A stretch of 64,000 nt of DNA, taken from contig NZ_CP009454.1 of assembly GCF_000759475.1 (NCBI RefSeq), positions 3,038,001-3,102,000 on the forward strand, given 5' to 3'. Shown in pieces: positions 44,613-55,075 of the stretch. Below the pieces are notes generated by a model, which was given only the letters and a program-made list of their open reading frames with translations, was not told where the DNA came from and made no database searches. This DNA is from Pantoea rwandensis (GTDB taxonomy: Bacteria > Pseudomonadota > Gammaproteobacteria > Enterobacterales > Enterobacteriaceae). How positions within the stretch are numbered: the first letter of the stretch is position 1; every line of letters starts with the position of its first letter. A program made the position numbers and the translations under genes.

Positions 44613-45173
44613 TCAGGCTTCTTCGCTGTCGTCTTCATTCAGCTCGTCGTACATCGCCTGAATGGCTTCACGGCTCAACGCGGCCAGCGTGCGGTAAAAC
44701 GCAGTGGTCGCGTGGGCTTCGACTTTGCCCAGGAACGCGCCGCACCAAGGCAGTAAATAGTCGTCGAACAGCGCGAGCTGCGCGGCAGACTCATCTTCCG
44801 CGGACTGATCTTCCAGCCACGAGGCCGCCAGCAGCAGCACGCCAAAATGATCGGCAGGCGCATCGCTTAACGGCATACCACGTGAGGCGAGGAAGGCACG
44901 GACATCCGCTTCCTGCGGACCGTTTGGCCACTGTGAGGCGTAAGGCGGTACGCTGCATTCGCTGCCGACGAACAGCGCGTTGTAATCCGCCGCCAGGGCC
45001 TGCGGATCGCTATTCTGCTGCAGACGTGTTAACAGTTCATCCTGCTCCAGCGGCCACTGAGCCTTCAGTTTGCCTTCACGCAGCATGGTGAAGAGCGGCA
45101 CCAGCAATGGATCTTGTGGCTGGCGGTTGAACAGCGAGCCGATGACGCGGCAGAGAATGGAAAACTCATTCAT
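44613..45173 (-). CDS. ycdY: YcdY, TorD/DmsD-family chaperone
   Basis: 186-residue all-helical chaperone of the TorD/DmsD family. In E. coli YcdY helps load zinc into the phosphatase YcdX. Here the gene follows ycdX on the same strand with 26 bp between them, as in E. coli. Conserved stretches: FSILCRVIGSLFNRQP at the N-terminus, LAADYNALFVG near 83, and LPWCGAFLGKVEAHA near 144. The ATG at 45173 is preceded by a ribosome-like AGGAA. Acidic C-terminus. Confidence 0.92.
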   Translation of the reverse strand: MNEFSILCRVIGSLFNRQPQDPLLVPLFTMLREGKLKAQWPLEQDELLTRLQQNSDPQALAADYNALFVGSECSVPPYASQWPNGPQEADVRAFLASRGMPLSDAPADHFGVLLLAASWLEDQSAEDESAAQLALFDDYLLPWCGAFLGKVEAHATTAFYRTLAALSREAIQAMYDELNEDDSEEA

Positions 45174-45199
45174 GCAACAGAATTCCTTGAGGCTAAAAG

Positions 45200-45937
45200 T
45201 TAAAAGTCCGCAAATTCAGCAATGTGCTTACCGGTTCGCTGTTCGAGGAAGTCGAGCAGGCGGCGCGGCGTGACATTTAACACGCGATCCTCGGGAAAAT
45301 CCACTTCACGCGTAATGCGGATGCAGTGTTCGAAATGACCGAGGGTAAACGCGGTGTGTGAATCCGACCCAAACGCCAGACGTCCGCCTGCATCACGCAC
45401 CGCTTCGGCGATAGCGCGACAGTTTGGTTCACTGCCCGGACGAGAATGGGTAAATGAGGAGTTGTTGATCTCCAGCGCCACATCGTAATGCGCGGCCGCT
45501 TCGGCAATCGCGCGAATATCTACCGGGAATTTCGGGTTGCCAGGATGCGAAATAATGTGCACCAGCCCACCCGCCATGGCAGCAATCATCGCTTCCGTGT
45601 GATGCGCCTTATCACGCGGTGCATACACCGGCTCATGGAAACCCGCCACAATCAGATCCAGCGCATCCAGCATCGGGCCACTGCAGTCAATTTCACCCTG
45701 CTGATTTTTGATGTTGGCTTCAATACCACGCAACACGCCTACGCCATCAATCACGCGTGGCCAGATGCGCATGTTTACGAAGTGCCAGTAATGCGGCGCA
45801 TCCGCCATATCCGGGCCGTGATCGGTGATGGCAAACAGCTTCAGGCCATTCTGCTTCGCCTGCACCACATAGTCATGCAGCGTGCTGTAAGCGTGGGTAC
45901 TGGCAACGGTGTGCATATGCAAATCGACGGGATACAT
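45200..45937 (-). CDS. ycdX: YcdX, PHP-domain zinc phosphatase
   Basis: 245 residues, a PHP-domain metal-dependent phosphatase linked to swarming in E. coli. Metal ligands are visible: DLHMHTVAS near 5-12, [24 protein letters not shown] near 127 and GSDSHT near 193, the usual trinuclear arrangement. The ATG at 45937 ([10 protein letters not shown]) matches the family start, and an upstream in-frame codon would add only six residues. It forms an apparent operon ghrA-ycdX-ycdY. Confidence 0.95.
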   Translation of the reverse strand: MYPVDLHMHTVASTHAYSTLHDYVVQAKQNGLKLFAITDHGPDMADAPHYWHFVNMRIWPRVIDGVGVLRGIEANIKNQQGEIDCSGPMLDALDLIVAGFHEPVYAPRDKAHHTEAMIAAMAGGLVHIISHPGNPKFPVDIRAIAEAAAHYDVALEINNSSFTHSRPGSEPNCRAIAEAVRDAGGRLAFGSDSHTAFTLGHFEHCIRITREVDFPEDRVLNVTPRRLLDFLEQRTGKHIAEFADF

Positions 45938-45961
45938 CCTCTTCTCCTGACTCAATGTGAA

Positions 45962-46900
45962 TTAATAACCGCGCTGGCGATCGACTAAACCACCCGGTTG
46001 ATCCCCCTGCTCCAGAGCAAGTATGGCACCGGCAATGAAATCCATCGCCTCGCCGGGCAACGTAATCGCCGCAGTATGTGGCGTCAATGTGACATGGGGA
46101 TGAGACCAGAGCGGGTGATACGCTGGCAGCGGCTCAGTCTGGAACACGTCCAGCGCCGCACCCGCCAGTTGACCGCTGTTCAATGCGGCCAGCAGATCGG
46201 CTTCCACCACGTGCGCGCCGCGCGCCAGATTGAGGAAAAAGGCACCCTGCGGTAACACGCGCAGAAACTTTTCATCGATCAGGTTGGTGGTTTCCGGCGT
46301 GGTGGGCAACAGGTCGATCAGCACCTGAGTGCCATCGAGAAACGCATCCAGCTGATCGCGACCGTGGAAGGTTTGCACGCCATCAATCTGCTTAGCCGAG
46401 CGGCTCCAGCAACGCAGCGGGAAGCCCCACTGACGTAAGCTTTCAAGCACGCTACTGCCCAGCACTCCCGCACCGAGCACGCCGATGGTGAAGTCGGCGC
46501 GATCCGCTGTGTCGAGTGGTTGCCAGTGCGCCTGTTGCTGCTGCTGACGGTAGTCGGCAAAGCGGCGGAACCAGCCCAGCACGCACCAGTTCGCATACTC
46601 CTGCATCTGACGCGCCATACCGGTATCTTCGAGGCGGAACAGCGGCACGTCATCGGCAAGCATTTCAGGATGGGCGCGCAGTTGCTTAAGAATTTCGTCG
46701 ACGCCCGCGCCCATGGCAAACACGCCTTTTAACGGACGGCCAGCCAGCATCTCGATGGGCGGTGAACGCACGATGGCATAATCCGCCGGAGCCGTGTCGC
46801 CCGGCTGCCAGTAGCGCACGTTGGCTTGCGGTAAACGCTGACGTAGTCCCGCAAGCCAGCGATCGGGGGCTTGCGACGGGTGATACCAGATAATCTCCAT
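45962..46900 (-). CDS. ghrA: GhrA, glyoxylate/hydroxypyruvate reductase A
   Basis: 312-residue D-2-hydroxyacid dehydrogenase reducing glyoxylate and hydroxypyruvate with NADPH. Rossmann motif [16 protein letters not shown] near 142; catalytic Arg in [14 protein letters not shown] near 227; the Glu in FQTEPLP and His in [13 protein letters not shown] near 279-285. It starts at the ATG at 46900 ([10 protein letters not shown]) after GGAGAG. It heads the ghrA-ycdX-ycdY run and diverges from treA over about 200 bp. Confidence 0.95.
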   Translation of the reverse strand: MEIIWYHPSQAPDRWLAGLRQRLPQANVRYWQPGDTAPADYAIVRSPPIEMLAGRPLKGVFAMGAGVDEILKQLRAHPEMLADDVPLFRLEDTGMARQMQEYANWCVLGWFRRFADYRQQQQQAHWQPLDTADRADFTIGVLGAGVLGSSVLESLRQWGFPLRCWSRSAKQIDGVQTFHGRDQLDAFLDGTQVLIDLLPTTPETTNLIDEKFLRVLPQGAFFLNLARGAHVVEADLLAALNSGQLAGAALDVFQTEPLPAYHPLWSHPHVTLTPHTAAITLPGEAMDFIAGAILALEQGDQPGGLVDRQRGY

Positions 46901-47106
46901 ACTGCTCTCCTTTTTTCCTTCAGCCTCAGGCAAATAGCAATGAAGGGCAAGTAAAAACCTCAGTGTTAATGCAATTTCTTGCGTGATTAATTCCCGCGGC
47001 TTCACATTTCCATGGCTTGAGGCGGCTAAGCGGCGCGTTAGCGACTAAAGTTGTTCGGGTGGTCAATGTGTTAGCACACCACCTTTTCGGACAAGGAGAA
47101 AAACCG

Positions 47107-48786
47107 ATGATAAAAAATGTCAAATTCACGCCCGCGCCACTGACGTTGTTACTGAGCGCGGCGCTGCTGGCCGGCGCCTCTGTTGCGCAGGCGGAAGATA
47201 CCAGCCGAATGCTAAGCAGCCAGCCCCAGCCGCCCGATATCCGCCTTGGGCCTCTGTTTAATGCGGTACAGCAGGCAAAATTTTATCCGGATCAGAAAAC
47301 CTTTGCCGATGCGGTTCCGAAGTACAATCCTTCTTCGATACTGGCGGACTGGCAGATGCAAAAGAGCCAGCGCAACTTCGACCTCAAGCATTTCGTGGAC
47401 GCTAATTTCACCCAGCCTAAAGAGCAGGACAAATACGTGCCACCTGCCGGACAAAGCCTGCGTGAACATATCAACGGCCTGTGGCCGGTGCTGACACGAT
47501 CAACACCGACCGCCAGCCCGTATGATTCCCTGTTGCCGCTACCGAAACCCTATGTGGTCCCCGGCGGCCGTTTCCGCGAAGTTTATTACTGGGACAGCTA
47601 CTTCACCATGCTGGGCCTCGCCGAGAGCGGGCACTGGGATCGCGTGCAGGATATGGTGGATAACTTCGCCACCGAACTGGATAAATACGGCCACATCCCG
47701 AACGGCAATCGCAGCTATTATCTCAGCCGTTCACAGCCACCGTTCTTTAGCCTGATGGTGGATCTGCTGGCGACGCACAAAGGTGATGATGTTTACCGCC
47801 AGTATCTGCCGCAGTTGCAGAAAGAGTATGACTACTGGATGGCGGACAGCGATAAAGTCGCGGCCGGAGAAGCCAGCAAGCGCGTGATTAAACTGGGTGA
47901 CGGCACGCTGCTTAACCGTTACTGGGATGACCGCGACGCTCCTCGCACCGAGTCCTGGCTCGACGATGTGAATACCGCCAACAAAGCGCCAGATCGCAAT
48001 AAACAGCAGGTGTATCGCGATCTGCGTGCCGGTGCGGCCTCCGGTTGGGATTTCAGCTCTCGCTGGTTTACCGATGCCCACAATCTGGCCTCGATCCGTA
48101 CCACCCAGCTGGCACCGGTCGATCTTAACAGCCTGATGTTCCATCTGGAGCAGGTGTTGTCCAAAGCCTCGAAGCTGGCACAGCAGGATGACAAAGCCAA
48201 ACAGTTCGCGGCCGATGCTGAAAAACGTCAGGCGGCGATTAATCGTTATCTGTGGGATGAGAAGCAAGGCTGGTACGCCGACTATGACTGGCAGAAAAAA
48301 CACATTCATCCGCAGTTAACCGCCGCTACCCTGTTCCCGCTGTATATGCAGGTGGCGAGTGAAAAACAGGCGGACCGCACCGCCAAAGCGGTTGAGAAAC
48401 AGCTGTTGAAACCGGGAGGTTTGGTGACGACGACCGTTAATAATGGTCAGCAATGGGATGCACCAAATGGCTGGGCGCCGCTGCAATGGGTGGCGGTGGA
48501 AGGTCTGGAACATTACAAGCAACCGAAGCTGGCGCAGGAAATTGGTCAGCGCTTCCTGCAGAACGTGCAGGCCACTTACAACAAAGAGCACAAGCTGGTT
48601 GAAAAGTATGTGGTGGAAGGCGCGCAACTGGGCGGCGGTGGCGGCGGTGAATATCCGTTGCAGGACGGCTTCGGCTGGACCAATGGCGTGACGCTCAAAC
48701 TACTGGATAAATACTGCCCGAAAGATAACACCTGTAATAACGCGAGCGATATCCCGAATATGCCCGTGCTGAGTGCGGGGAAATAA
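47107..48786 (+). CDS. treA: Periplasmic trehalase TreA
   Basis: 559-residue glycoside hydrolase family 37 enzyme hydrolysing trehalose to two glucose molecules. The N-terminal signal peptide ([20 protein letters not shown]) directs it to the periplasm. Family signatures [20 protein letters not shown] near 157 and [20 protein letters not shown] near 450 are intact. The catalytic Asp and Glu lie in the DxxPRTES-like region ([11 protein letters not shown]) and near the C-terminus. The ATG at 47107 has GGAGAA upstream. A C-terminal tail with CPKDNTCN could form a disulfide. In E. coli expression rises with osmotic stress. Confidence 0.96.
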   Translation: MIKNVKFTPAPLTLLLSAALLAGASVAQAEDTSRMLSSQPQPPDIRLGPLFNAVQQAKFYPDQKTFADAVPKYNPSSILADWQMQKSQRNFDLKHFVDANFTQPKEQDKYVPPAGQSLREHINGLWPVLTRSTPTASPYDSLLPLPKPYVVPGGRFREVYYWDSYFTMLGLAESGHWDRVQDMVDNFATELDKYGHIPNGNRSYYLSRSQPPFFSLMVDLLATHKGDDVYRQYLPQLQKEYDYWMADSDKVAAGEASKRVIKLGDGTLLNRYWDDRDAPRTESWLDDVNTANKAPDRNKQQVYRDLRAGAASGWDFSSRWFTDAHNLASIRTTQLAPVDLNSLMFHLEQVLSKASKLAQQDDKAKQFAADAEKRQAAINRYLWDEKQGWYADYDWQKKHIHPQLTAATLFPLYMQVASEKQADRTAKAVEKQLLKPGGLVTTTVNNGQQWDAPNGWAPLQWVAVEGLEHYKQPKLAQEIGQRFLQNVQATYNKEHKLVEKYVVEGAQLGGGGGGEYPLQDGFGWTNGVTLKLLDKYCPKDNTCNNASDIPNMPVLSAGK

Positions 48787-48810
48787 CCCTCTTACTCTTT
48801 TAAATAAAAC

Positions 48811-48846
48811 CGCTGCTACTGCTTTGTTTGTCAAACGGTAGCAGCG
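48811..48846 (+). terminator. Hairpin after treA
   Basis: CGCTGCTAC pairs with GTAGCAGCG around an 18-base loop, 24 bases after the stop. No T run follows, so the terminator call is tentative. Confidence 0.5.
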
Positions 48847-49090
48847 CAATCGGTTCGCGCTGTCAAAGCCAAGGGGCTTAATACCATCCCCTCAGGCATG
48901 CGATGTCACCACTTAACGCAGTGAAGTCATCACCTCAGGTTTCCACACCCTCACGCACCGCGACAGATTGTATGACTGAATCTTGAAACCATTACTCACT
49001 TAAATCCGTGCTCGCTACGCCACCCTTCCTGTTCATGTCCACACAATCTCTTTAACTCAAATTAACAACTTGAAACACACCTCACTAAAA

Positions 49091-49109
49091 GATAATAATT
49101 CTCACTCTT
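49091..49109 (+). promoter_or_regulatory. Fur-box-like site upstream of the siderophore receptor
   Basis: GATAATAATTCTCACTCTT matches 13 of 19 positions of the Fur consensus GATAATGATAATCATTATC, about 80 bases upstream of the receptor start. It fits iron repression of a siderophore receptor. Confidence 0.65.
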
Positions 49110-49187
49110 AATTTTAATCGCATTCTCAATTTTCGGCAGTGCCGGTTCAGTGCTGCTTTTTACCTGCTTCCTGTTAAAGGATTTTCG

Positions 49188-51284
49188 ATGACGCTTTTTA
49201 CCCTCAATCGTAGCCGCGTGCTGTGCGCACTAGCTCTGGCCCTTCCCGCCGCAACCTTCGCGGAAGAGTCCATCGTGGTCACTGCGCAACCGCAAGAGAG
49301 CGCCAGCTCACCGACGCAAGGCTATCTCGCCACCCGCAGCAGCGGCAGCAGTAAAACCGATCAGCCGCTGATCACCACGCCGCAGTCCATCTCGGTGGTA
49401 ACACGCCAGCAGATGGAAGATCAGGGTGCGCAGGATCTCAATCAGGTACTGAACTATACGCCGGGCGTATTCACCAACTTCGGCGGCGCCGCCACCCGTT
49501 ATGACACCATCGCGCTACGTGGTTTCCATGGCGGCGATGTCGACAACACCTTCCTGGATGGCTTGCGCATCATGAGTGATGGCGGCAGCTTCAACATCTT
49601 GCAGGTGGATAACTGGTTCCTCGACCGCGTTGATGTGATCAAAGGCCCCTCTTCCGCACTATACGGCCAGACCGTGCCGGGCGGGTTAGTCAATCAGGTG
49701 AGCAAGCGGCCGCAGTTTGCTGAAGAGGGCCATTTCCGCCTGTCGACCGGCACCAACGCCACCAACAGCGCCGCCTTTGACTACACCAATGCGATTAACG
49801 ATCAGTGGGCCTTCCGTCTCACCGGCATCACGCGTAACAGCGACACGCAATACGATCACACCCGTGAAGAAAAGTATGCGATTTCGCCACAGCTGCTGTG
49901 GCAACCCAGCGAAGACACCAGTCTGGTGCTGCGTGCCTATCTGCAAAAAGATCCATCCGGCGGTTATCACGGTTCCGTACCGGCTGAAGGCACGCTTTAC
50001 AGCCACAACGGCCGCAAGCTGAGTGACAGTTTCTATGAGGGCGACAGCGCACTGGATCAGTTCAAACGCCACGAACAGATTTACAGCTATGACTTCTCGC
50101 ACCGCTTCAATGAAGTGTGGTCTGTTTACTCCACCGCCAGCTATAGCCACTCTAATGTCGATCTCGATCAGGTGTATCAGATTGGCTGGGACGCCACCAA
50201 TCCTGATTTGCTGACGCGCTACTACTCCGGTGAACGTTCTTCGCTTAGCGCATGGGCCAACGACAACCGTCTGCAGGCTGATTTCGCCACTGGTGCTGTG
50301 CAGCATCGTGTGATTTTGGGTGCGGAGTACCATCGTTACAAGAACGACTTGAGCAATGCCGGCGGATATGCCAGTTCGTTGAATCCATGGACCGGTGAAG
50401 CCGTTGGCGCGATGCCAGATTACAGCTGGGCCGAATCGACTCGCCGCTACTATCAAACCGGACTCTATTTACAGGATGAGTTACAGCTGGATCGCTGGCA
50501 TCTGGATCTCTCTGGCCGCTACGATCGCATCGTCTCCAATAATGGCACCAGTCGTCGCCAGGATGACCACGTCAGCGGCCGTGCTGCGCTGCTGTATGCG
50601 TTCGACAGCGGCATCTCACCTTACGTCAGCTGGAGCCAGGCGATTACCCCGGCTTCTTTGACCGACCCAGACGGCAATCAGCTGAAGCCAACCACTTCCG
50701 AGCAGTATGAAGCCGGTGTGAAATACCAGCCTGTGGGCACACGCGATATGTACTCCATCGCGCTGTACGATTTGACGCAAAACGATGTGGCGAACCGTAA
50801 CGTGGTGGACAGCACCTACAGCCCTTCCGGCAAAGTGCATTCGCAGGGCATTGAGCTGGAAGCACGTAATCAACTGACGCCGCGACTCAGCACCATTGCC
50901 GGTTACACGCTGAACCATCTGCGTTTCAAAGATTCCGTTGACGGAAATGATGGCCATACGCCTTACGTCACGCCGAACAGCATGGCGTCATTCTGGGGTC
51001 ACTATCAGTTTGATTACGGGCTGAGCGCCGGTGCGGGTGTGCGTTATATCGGTAAGCAGTGGGCTGATAATGAAAACACCACACGTTTGCCGTCAGTGAC
51101 GCTGTTTGATGCATCCGTACGGGCCGATCTCGGTGCATGGGATTCACAGTTGAAAGGGGCATGGCTGCAGGTGAATGCCAATAACCTGACCGACAAAAAG
51201 TATCTCGCCGCCTGTTATGGCACCGGATACTGCTATCGCGGTGCGGAGCGGACCATTACCGCCACCGTGGGTTACGATTTCTAA
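49188..51284 (+). CDS. TonB-dependent siderophore receptor (FoxA/FhuA-like)
   Basis: 698-residue outer-membrane receptor. Signal peptide with ALALALPAATFAEE; TonB box SIVVTAQP right after it; plug domain (QSISVVTRQQMEDQGAQDLN, then RVDVIKGPSSALYGQTVPGG); beta-barrel with the usual aromatic final strand ending TATVGYDF. The end motif YLAACYGTGYCYRGAERTIT, with a cysteine pair, resembles ferrioxamine/ferrichrome hydroxamate receptors. A hydroxamate ligand is therefore plausible but not proved. It is preceded by a Fur-like box and followed by a terminator. It sits inside the otherwise conserved treA-ymgE interval. Confidence 0.92.
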   Translation: MTLFTLNRSRVLCALALALPAATFAEESIVVTAQPQESASSPTQGYLATRSSGSSKTDQPLITTPQSISVVTRQQMEDQGAQDLNQVLNYTPGVFTNFGGAATRYDTIALRGFHGGDVDNTFLDGLRIMSDGGSFNILQVDNWFLDRVDVIKGPSSALYGQTVPGGLVNQVSKRPQFAEEGHFRLSTGTNATNSAAFDYTNAINDQWAFRLTGITRNSDTQYDHTREEKYAISPQLLWQPSEDTSLVLRAYLQKDPSGGYHGSVPAEGTLYSHNGRKLSDSFYEGDSALDQFKRHEQIYSYDFSHRFNEVWSVYSTASYSHSNVDLDQVYQIGWDATNPDLLTRYYSGERSSLSAWANDNRLQADFATGAVQHRVILGAEYHRYKNDLSNAGGYASSLNPWTGEAVGAMPDYSWAESTRRYYQTGLYLQDELQLDRWHLDLSGRYDRIVSNNGTSRRQDDHVSGRAALLYAFDSGISPYVSWSQAITPASLTDPDGNQLKPTTSEQYEAGVKYQPVGTRDMYSIALYDLTQNDVANRNVVDSTYSPSGKVHSQGIELEARNQLTPRLSTIAGYTLNHLRFKDSVDGNDGHTPYVTPNSMASFWGHYQFDYGLSAGAGVRYIGKQWADNENTTRLPSVTLFDASVRADLGAWDSQLKGAWLQVNANNLTDKKYLAACYGTGYCYRGAERTITATVGYDF

Positions 51285-51295
51285 CCGCCATAAAA

Positions 51296-51325
51296 AAATC
51301 CGCATCCCGTTGGGGATGCGGATTT
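51296..51325. terminator. Bidirectional terminator
   Basis: AAATCCGCATCCC and GGGATGCGGATTT form a 13-bp perfect stem over a 4-base loop between the convergent receptor and ymgE genes, with an A run on the left and T on the right. Confidence 0.9.
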
Positions 51326-51345
51326 CATAAAATCAGAGTGCGCTA

Positions 51346-51594
51346 CTAGGTTCGAACTTTACGATAGATCCACAGCACCACGATGGCACCAATTACCGCC
51401 ACCACGAAGCTGCCAAAGTTGAAACCGTCAACTTTGCCGAAGCCAAACAGGGTACTGATCCAGCCGCCAACCACCGCGCCGACGATCCCTAGTACCACAG
51501 TGATGATGAATCCGCCGCCATCTTTACCTGGCATGATCCATTTAGCGATGATCCCGGCAATCAAACCAAAAATAATCCATGAAAGAATACCCAT
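51346..51594 (-). CDS. ymgE: YmgE/YeaQ (GlsB)-family stress membrane protein
   Basis: 82 residues, three membrane segments with glycine-rich motifs: SWIIFGLIAGIIAKWIMPGK, DGGGFIITVVLGIVGAVVGG, then VVAVIGAIVVLWIYRKVRT. This is the transglycosylase-associated/GlsB family, induced in stress in several bacteria. The ATG at 51594 has GGAGCAGTAA before it. Its neighbours ycgR and emtA-ldcA keep the enteric order. Confidence 0.93.
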   Translation of the reverse strand: MGILSWIIFGLIAGIIAKWIMPGKDGGGFIITVVLGIVGAVVGGWISTLFGFGKVDGFNFGSFVVAVIGAIVVLWIYRKVRT

Positions 51595-51780
51595 TTACTG
51601 CTCCTTACGTTATGAATCAAGGTGTTCACTGCGATTAGTATAGTCGGATATTTTTAATCTGCTTGAGGAACATCACAGTAAATAGAGAGTTAGCAGGCTA
51701 AAGCTTTTTGTTAAAACGTCGATAACAGTTCGATAGCCGTGTCACCCGTGATAATAACAATCGGATAAGTGGAGCAGGAT

Positions 51781-52515
51781 GTGAAAGACGCCGATAACGA
51801 ACAATATCTCAAACGAGGCACCCTTGCTGTTTTAAACGTAATGAAGGATTTGTTGCGTTTCCAGACCCCTTTAATGGTCAGTTTTTCGCGCGGTCAGTTT
51901 ATCAGCCGCATGCTGGATGCGGATGAGGATCGCGTGATCTTCGATCTCGGCAGCAATGCGCTGGATAACGATTTAGCGCTGCAAGGCGGCGAAGTGAATA
52001 TCGCGGCAGAAACCCAGGGTGCCAAAGTGGAATTTGGCTTAATTGAACTGGAACGCACCGAGTTTGAGGGCTTACCGGCTTTCGCTGCCCCGCTGCCTCA
52101 ACTGCTGTGGCAGATTCAGCGTCGTGAGTTTTTCCGGGTTTCAGCTCCGATGGAACCGGTGTTTTACTGCCATACGCAGTGGCCGGATGGTAGCAAAGCG
52201 CGTTTTCGTTTACAGGATCTCTCTCTCGGTGGCGCGGGCGTATTGCTGGATGACAGCTTGCCTGAAGGCCTGAATCGGGGTGATACCTTTAAGAACCTGC
52301 GTGTGGAATTGGGCGAATACGGTCATTTTGAGGTCACCGCACAGCTGCTGCATATTGGCGAGCGCAGCACCGTCACCAGCAAGAATGAAACCCGCACAAC
52401 CCCCCGTCTTAGCTTCCGCTTTACCGCCATTGAGCCGGTGCAGGAACGCCAGCTACAGCAGGTGATCTTTGCGCTGGAGCGTCTGGCGCGCGACAAAGCC
52501 AATCGCTTCCAGTAA
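51781..52515 (+). CDS. ycgR: YcgR, c-di-GMP-binding flagellar brake protein
   Basis: 244 residues: an N-terminal YcgR domain and a C-terminal PilZ domain. The c-di-GMP-binding residues are seen in QRREFFRVSAP (RxxxR) and DLSLGGAG (DxSxxG). The ending KNETRTTPRLSFRFTAIEPV matches E. coli YcgR. The GTG at 51781 with GGAG 6 bases upstream is used; an in-frame GTG at 51769 is an alternative. When bound to c-di-GMP it slows the flagellar motor. Confidence 0.93.
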   Translation: MKDADNEQYLKRGTLAVLNVMKDLLRFQTPLMVSFSRGQFISRMLDADEDRVIFDLGSNALDNDLALQGGEVNIAAETQGAKVEFGLIELERTEFEGLPAFAAPLPQLLWQIQRREFFRVSAPMEPVFYCHTQWPDGSKARFRLQDLSLGGAGVLLDDSLPEGLNRGDTFKNLRVELGEYGHFEVTAQLLHIGERSTVTSKNETRTTPRLSFRFTAIEPVQERQLQQVIFALERLARDKANRFQ

Positions 52516-52637
52516 TTGAGTAACATGCGGGGATCAGAGTGAATCCCGCAGATTTCTCTTCGACATGATTTATCACGCCTGGGCAAGCGCGGTGTGACTC
52601 GCCCTCGTGCGATACGTTGTCTTTGAGACGATAAAGA

Positions 52638-54128
52638 TTAATGGTGCGGTTGATAGCGACAACGCGCCACCGCTTCCAGCCAGCCGCGATAATTCTCCTG
52701 CATAATGGTCGCGCGATCGCTGCGCGGCTCAATCACGCTGCCACCCTGCAACGCCTGCATATCACTGCCCTGCTGCCACCAGCCTAATGAGCGCCCCGCC
52801 AGCAGCGCGGCACCAAGGGCGGAGACTTCAGCGGTGGGGGCACGTTTCAGCGGCCGCTGCAACACGTCTGCCTGTAACTGCATCAGCCAACTGTTTTCGG
52901 TGGCCGTGCCATCGACACAGAGCGCGGGCAACTGCATACCACTGGCCTGCTCCATCGCGAAGAACACATCGGCAATCTGGAAGGTGATCGATTCCAGCGC
53001 CACGCGCGCCAGCACCTCTGGCGTGGCTGCATCGGTAAGGCCACATACCATGCCGCGCGCCTTCAAATCCCACCAGGGCGCGCCCAGGCCTGACAAGGCA
53101 GGCACGAAATAGATGCCCTGATTATGCTCGCTGCGCTGCGCCATTGCCGTCAGTTCACGCGGATCGCTAATGCCCAGCATGCGTCCCAGCCAGGCCGCGC
53201 CTGAACCGGTATGGGTGATGTTGCCTTCAAAGGCAAATCGCAGCGTGCCATCGTGCCACGCCACCGTGGTACTGAGGCCGTTTTCGGTCAGCAAAGGTGT
53301 GGCCATTGACATCATCAGCGATGAACCAGTGCCGTAAGTGGCTTTCACCACCTCTTCACCCGCACTGCGTTGTGCCTGCAGTGCCGCATGGGAATCGCCA
53401 ATGCGCGACAAAATGGGCGTACCCGCTTTCAGTCCGGCGATGTCCTGTACCGTGACAACACCCTGCGCACTGGCGGAGGGCACAATATGTGGCAGCGCCG
53501 CGCGCGGGATATGGAACAGCGTCAGCAGTTCCTCATCCCAGTCACCGCTGTGCAAATTGTAGAGTTGGGTGCGGGCCGCATTCGCGTGATCGGTAATAAA
53601 ACTTTCGCCGCCGCTGAGTTGCCAGCTGAGCCAGCTATCTACCGTGCCAATGCAGAGTTCACCGGCCTGCGCACGCGCCTGGCCATCCGGTATCGCCGCC
53701 AGCATCCCGGTAAGTTTGCCTGCGGGAAACATCGGATCGACCGCCAGGCCCGTTAAGCCGGTGATGCGTGGCGCTTTACCCGCCATGCGTAAATCACGAC
53801 AAAACGCTTCTGAGCGACGATCCTGCCAGCTCACCAGCGGCGTCAGCGGTTGCCCGTCGCGGCGCTGCCAGATCAGCACCGACTCGCGCTGATTGCTGAT
53901 CGCGACGGCGGCCACCTCTGCCCCGCCGCACTGCACCAGACAGCTTTCAATCGCCTGTTTCACCGCCTGCCAGATCGCCAGCGGATCCTGTTCGGCCAAT
54001 CCGGGCTGCGGATGGGCTAGCGTCAGAGGCTGGCTGCCGCGCGCCACCACCTTGCCTGCGCGGTCCACCGCTATGGCTTTCGCGTTCGTGGTACCTTCAT
54101 CAATTGCCAGTATTAATGGACCCGCCAT
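52638..54128 (-). CDS. FGGY-family carbohydrate kinase
   Basis: 496 residues, glycerol-kinase/xylulokinase-like. The N-terminal ATPase motif ILAIDEGTTNAKAIAVD, the signature TGLAVDPMFPAGKLTGML near 125, the ATP-binding GTGSSLMMSMATP near 262, and the ending LGAALLAGRSLGWW are all typical. The ATG at 54128 has CAGGAG upstream. It is the last gene of a unit that also encodes the split transketolase, so it probably phosphorylates the imported sugar. The substrate is not deducible by eye; family members act on glycerol, ketopentoses and other polyols. Confidence 0.9.
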   Translation of the reverse strand: MAGPLILAIDEGTTNAKAIAVDRAGKVVARGSQPLTLAHPQPGLAEQDPLAIWQAVKQAIESCLVQCGGAEVAAVAISNQRESVLIWQRRDGQPLTPLVSWQDRRSEAFCRDLRMAGKAPRITGLTGLAVDPMFPAGKLTGMLAAIPDGQARAQAGELCIGTVDSWLSWQLSGGESFITDHANAARTQLYNLHSGDWDEELLTLFHIPRAALPHIVPSASAQGVVTVQDIAGLKAGTPILSRIGDSHAALQAQRSAGEEVVKATYGTGSSLMMSMATPLLTENGLSTTVAWHDGTLRFAFEGNITHTGSGAAWLGRMLGISDPRELTAMAQRSEHNQGIYFVPALSGLGAPWWDLKARGMVCGLTDAATPEVLARVALESITFQIADVFFAMEQASGMQLPALCVDGTATENSWLMQLQADVLQRPLKRAPTAEVSALGAALLAGRSLGWWQQGSDMQALQGGSVIEPRSDRATIMQENYRGWLEAVARCRYQPHH

Positions 54129-54130
54129 GT

Positions 54131-55075
54131 TTACGCTCCTGCACACATGCGCACTGCACTCTTCACCACGCTGGCGGCGTCAATACCATGATGCGCGCGC
54201 GTGGAGGCACGGTCGCCAGCAATCGCGTATTGACCATCGGGGATGCCCAAACGTAACAGCGGAATGCCGCAGCCGCCTTCAGCCAACACTTCGGCCACCA
54301 GACTGCCGACGCCGCCGTTAACATTGTGCTCCTCTACGGTGATCACCGCCGGATAATGCTTTAACAGCTCTTGCAGCTGTTGGGTATCGCAGGGACGAAT
54401 TGATGGAATGGCGATCACACCTGCGCTGATTCCCTGTGCATGCAATTGCTCAGCCGCGCTCACCGCCTCATGCACGGTGGAACCCATCGCCACCAGCACG
54501 ATGTCGTTGCCTTCACGCAAGACGTCGATTTGACCGGGACGGAACTGGTAGTTTTCGTCGTGCAGCTGAGGCAGGTCCTTGCCATCCAGACGGATGTAAA
54601 CCGGCCCCACATGCGCAAGGGCATAATCGATGATCTGGCGGCACTCCAGCGGGCAGGATGGCGCGTAAATCTCGATATTGCCGAAGCCACGCATCACCGC
54701 AATATCATCAATGCTGTGGTGGGTGCTGGCCAGCGGTCCGTAACTGGCACCGGCATTCAGGCCAAACAGTTTGACGTTAGTGTTGTTGTAGCAAACGTCC
54801 ACTTTTACCTGCTCGTTGGCGCGGGAAATCAGGAACGGTGCGGCATTACAGGTCACCGCCACTTTACCACCGATTGCCAGACCAGCTGCTGTGCCCACCA
54901 GCGTTTGTTCCGCAATGCCGACGTTGATCAGGCGATCCGGGAACGCCTTAATGAAAGGTGATATTTTTGCCGTTGAGGTGGAATCCGCCACCACTGGCAC
55001 CAGATCCACACCGCGATTGACCGCGTCAATAAAGGCTTCCACCATCACCGTGGCCAGGTGTTTTGCATTACTCAT
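54131..55075 (-). CDS. Transketolase, C-terminal subunit
   Basis: 314 residues: the transketolase pyrimidine-binding and C-terminal domains. Conserved features include the cofactor-contact Glu in NVGIAEQTLVGTAAG near 53, ASTHHSIDDIAVMRG, and the C-terminal part VITVEEHNVNGGVGSLVAEV. Together with the next gene it replaces the single-chain enzyme. The two genes overlap by 8 bases, and the kinase gene starts 3 bases downstream. It acts as the second half of a thiamine-diphosphate-dependent ketol transferase. Confidence 0.93.
   Translation of the reverse strand: MSNAKHLATVMVEAFIDAVNRGVDLVPVVADSTSTAKISPFIKAFPDRLINVGIAEQTLVGTAAGLAIGGKVAVTCNAAPFLISRANEQVKVDVCYNNTNVKLFGLNAGASYGPLASTHHSIDDIAVMRGFGNIEIYAPSCPLECRQIIDYALAHVGPVYIRLDGKDLPQLHDENYQFRPGQIDVLREGNDIVLVAMGSTVHEAVSAAEQLHAQGISAGVIAIPSIRPCDTQQLQELLKHYPAVITVEEHNVNGGVGSLVAEVLAEGGCGIPLLRLGIPDGQYAIAGDRASTRAHHGIDAASVVKSAVRMCAGA

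Larger units (their letters stand above)
48787..49187. other. Gap between treA and the siderophore-receptor gene
   Basis: No gene is seen. It holds the treA hairpin (48811-48846) and, close to the receptor start, a Fur-box-like sequence. The middle shows no recognisable structure. Confidence 0.6.

Noticed and set aside
51341..51365. GGTTCGAA T-loop-like sequence as part of a tRNA gene
   Set aside because: It lies inside ymgE coding sequence, with no cloverleaf around it.
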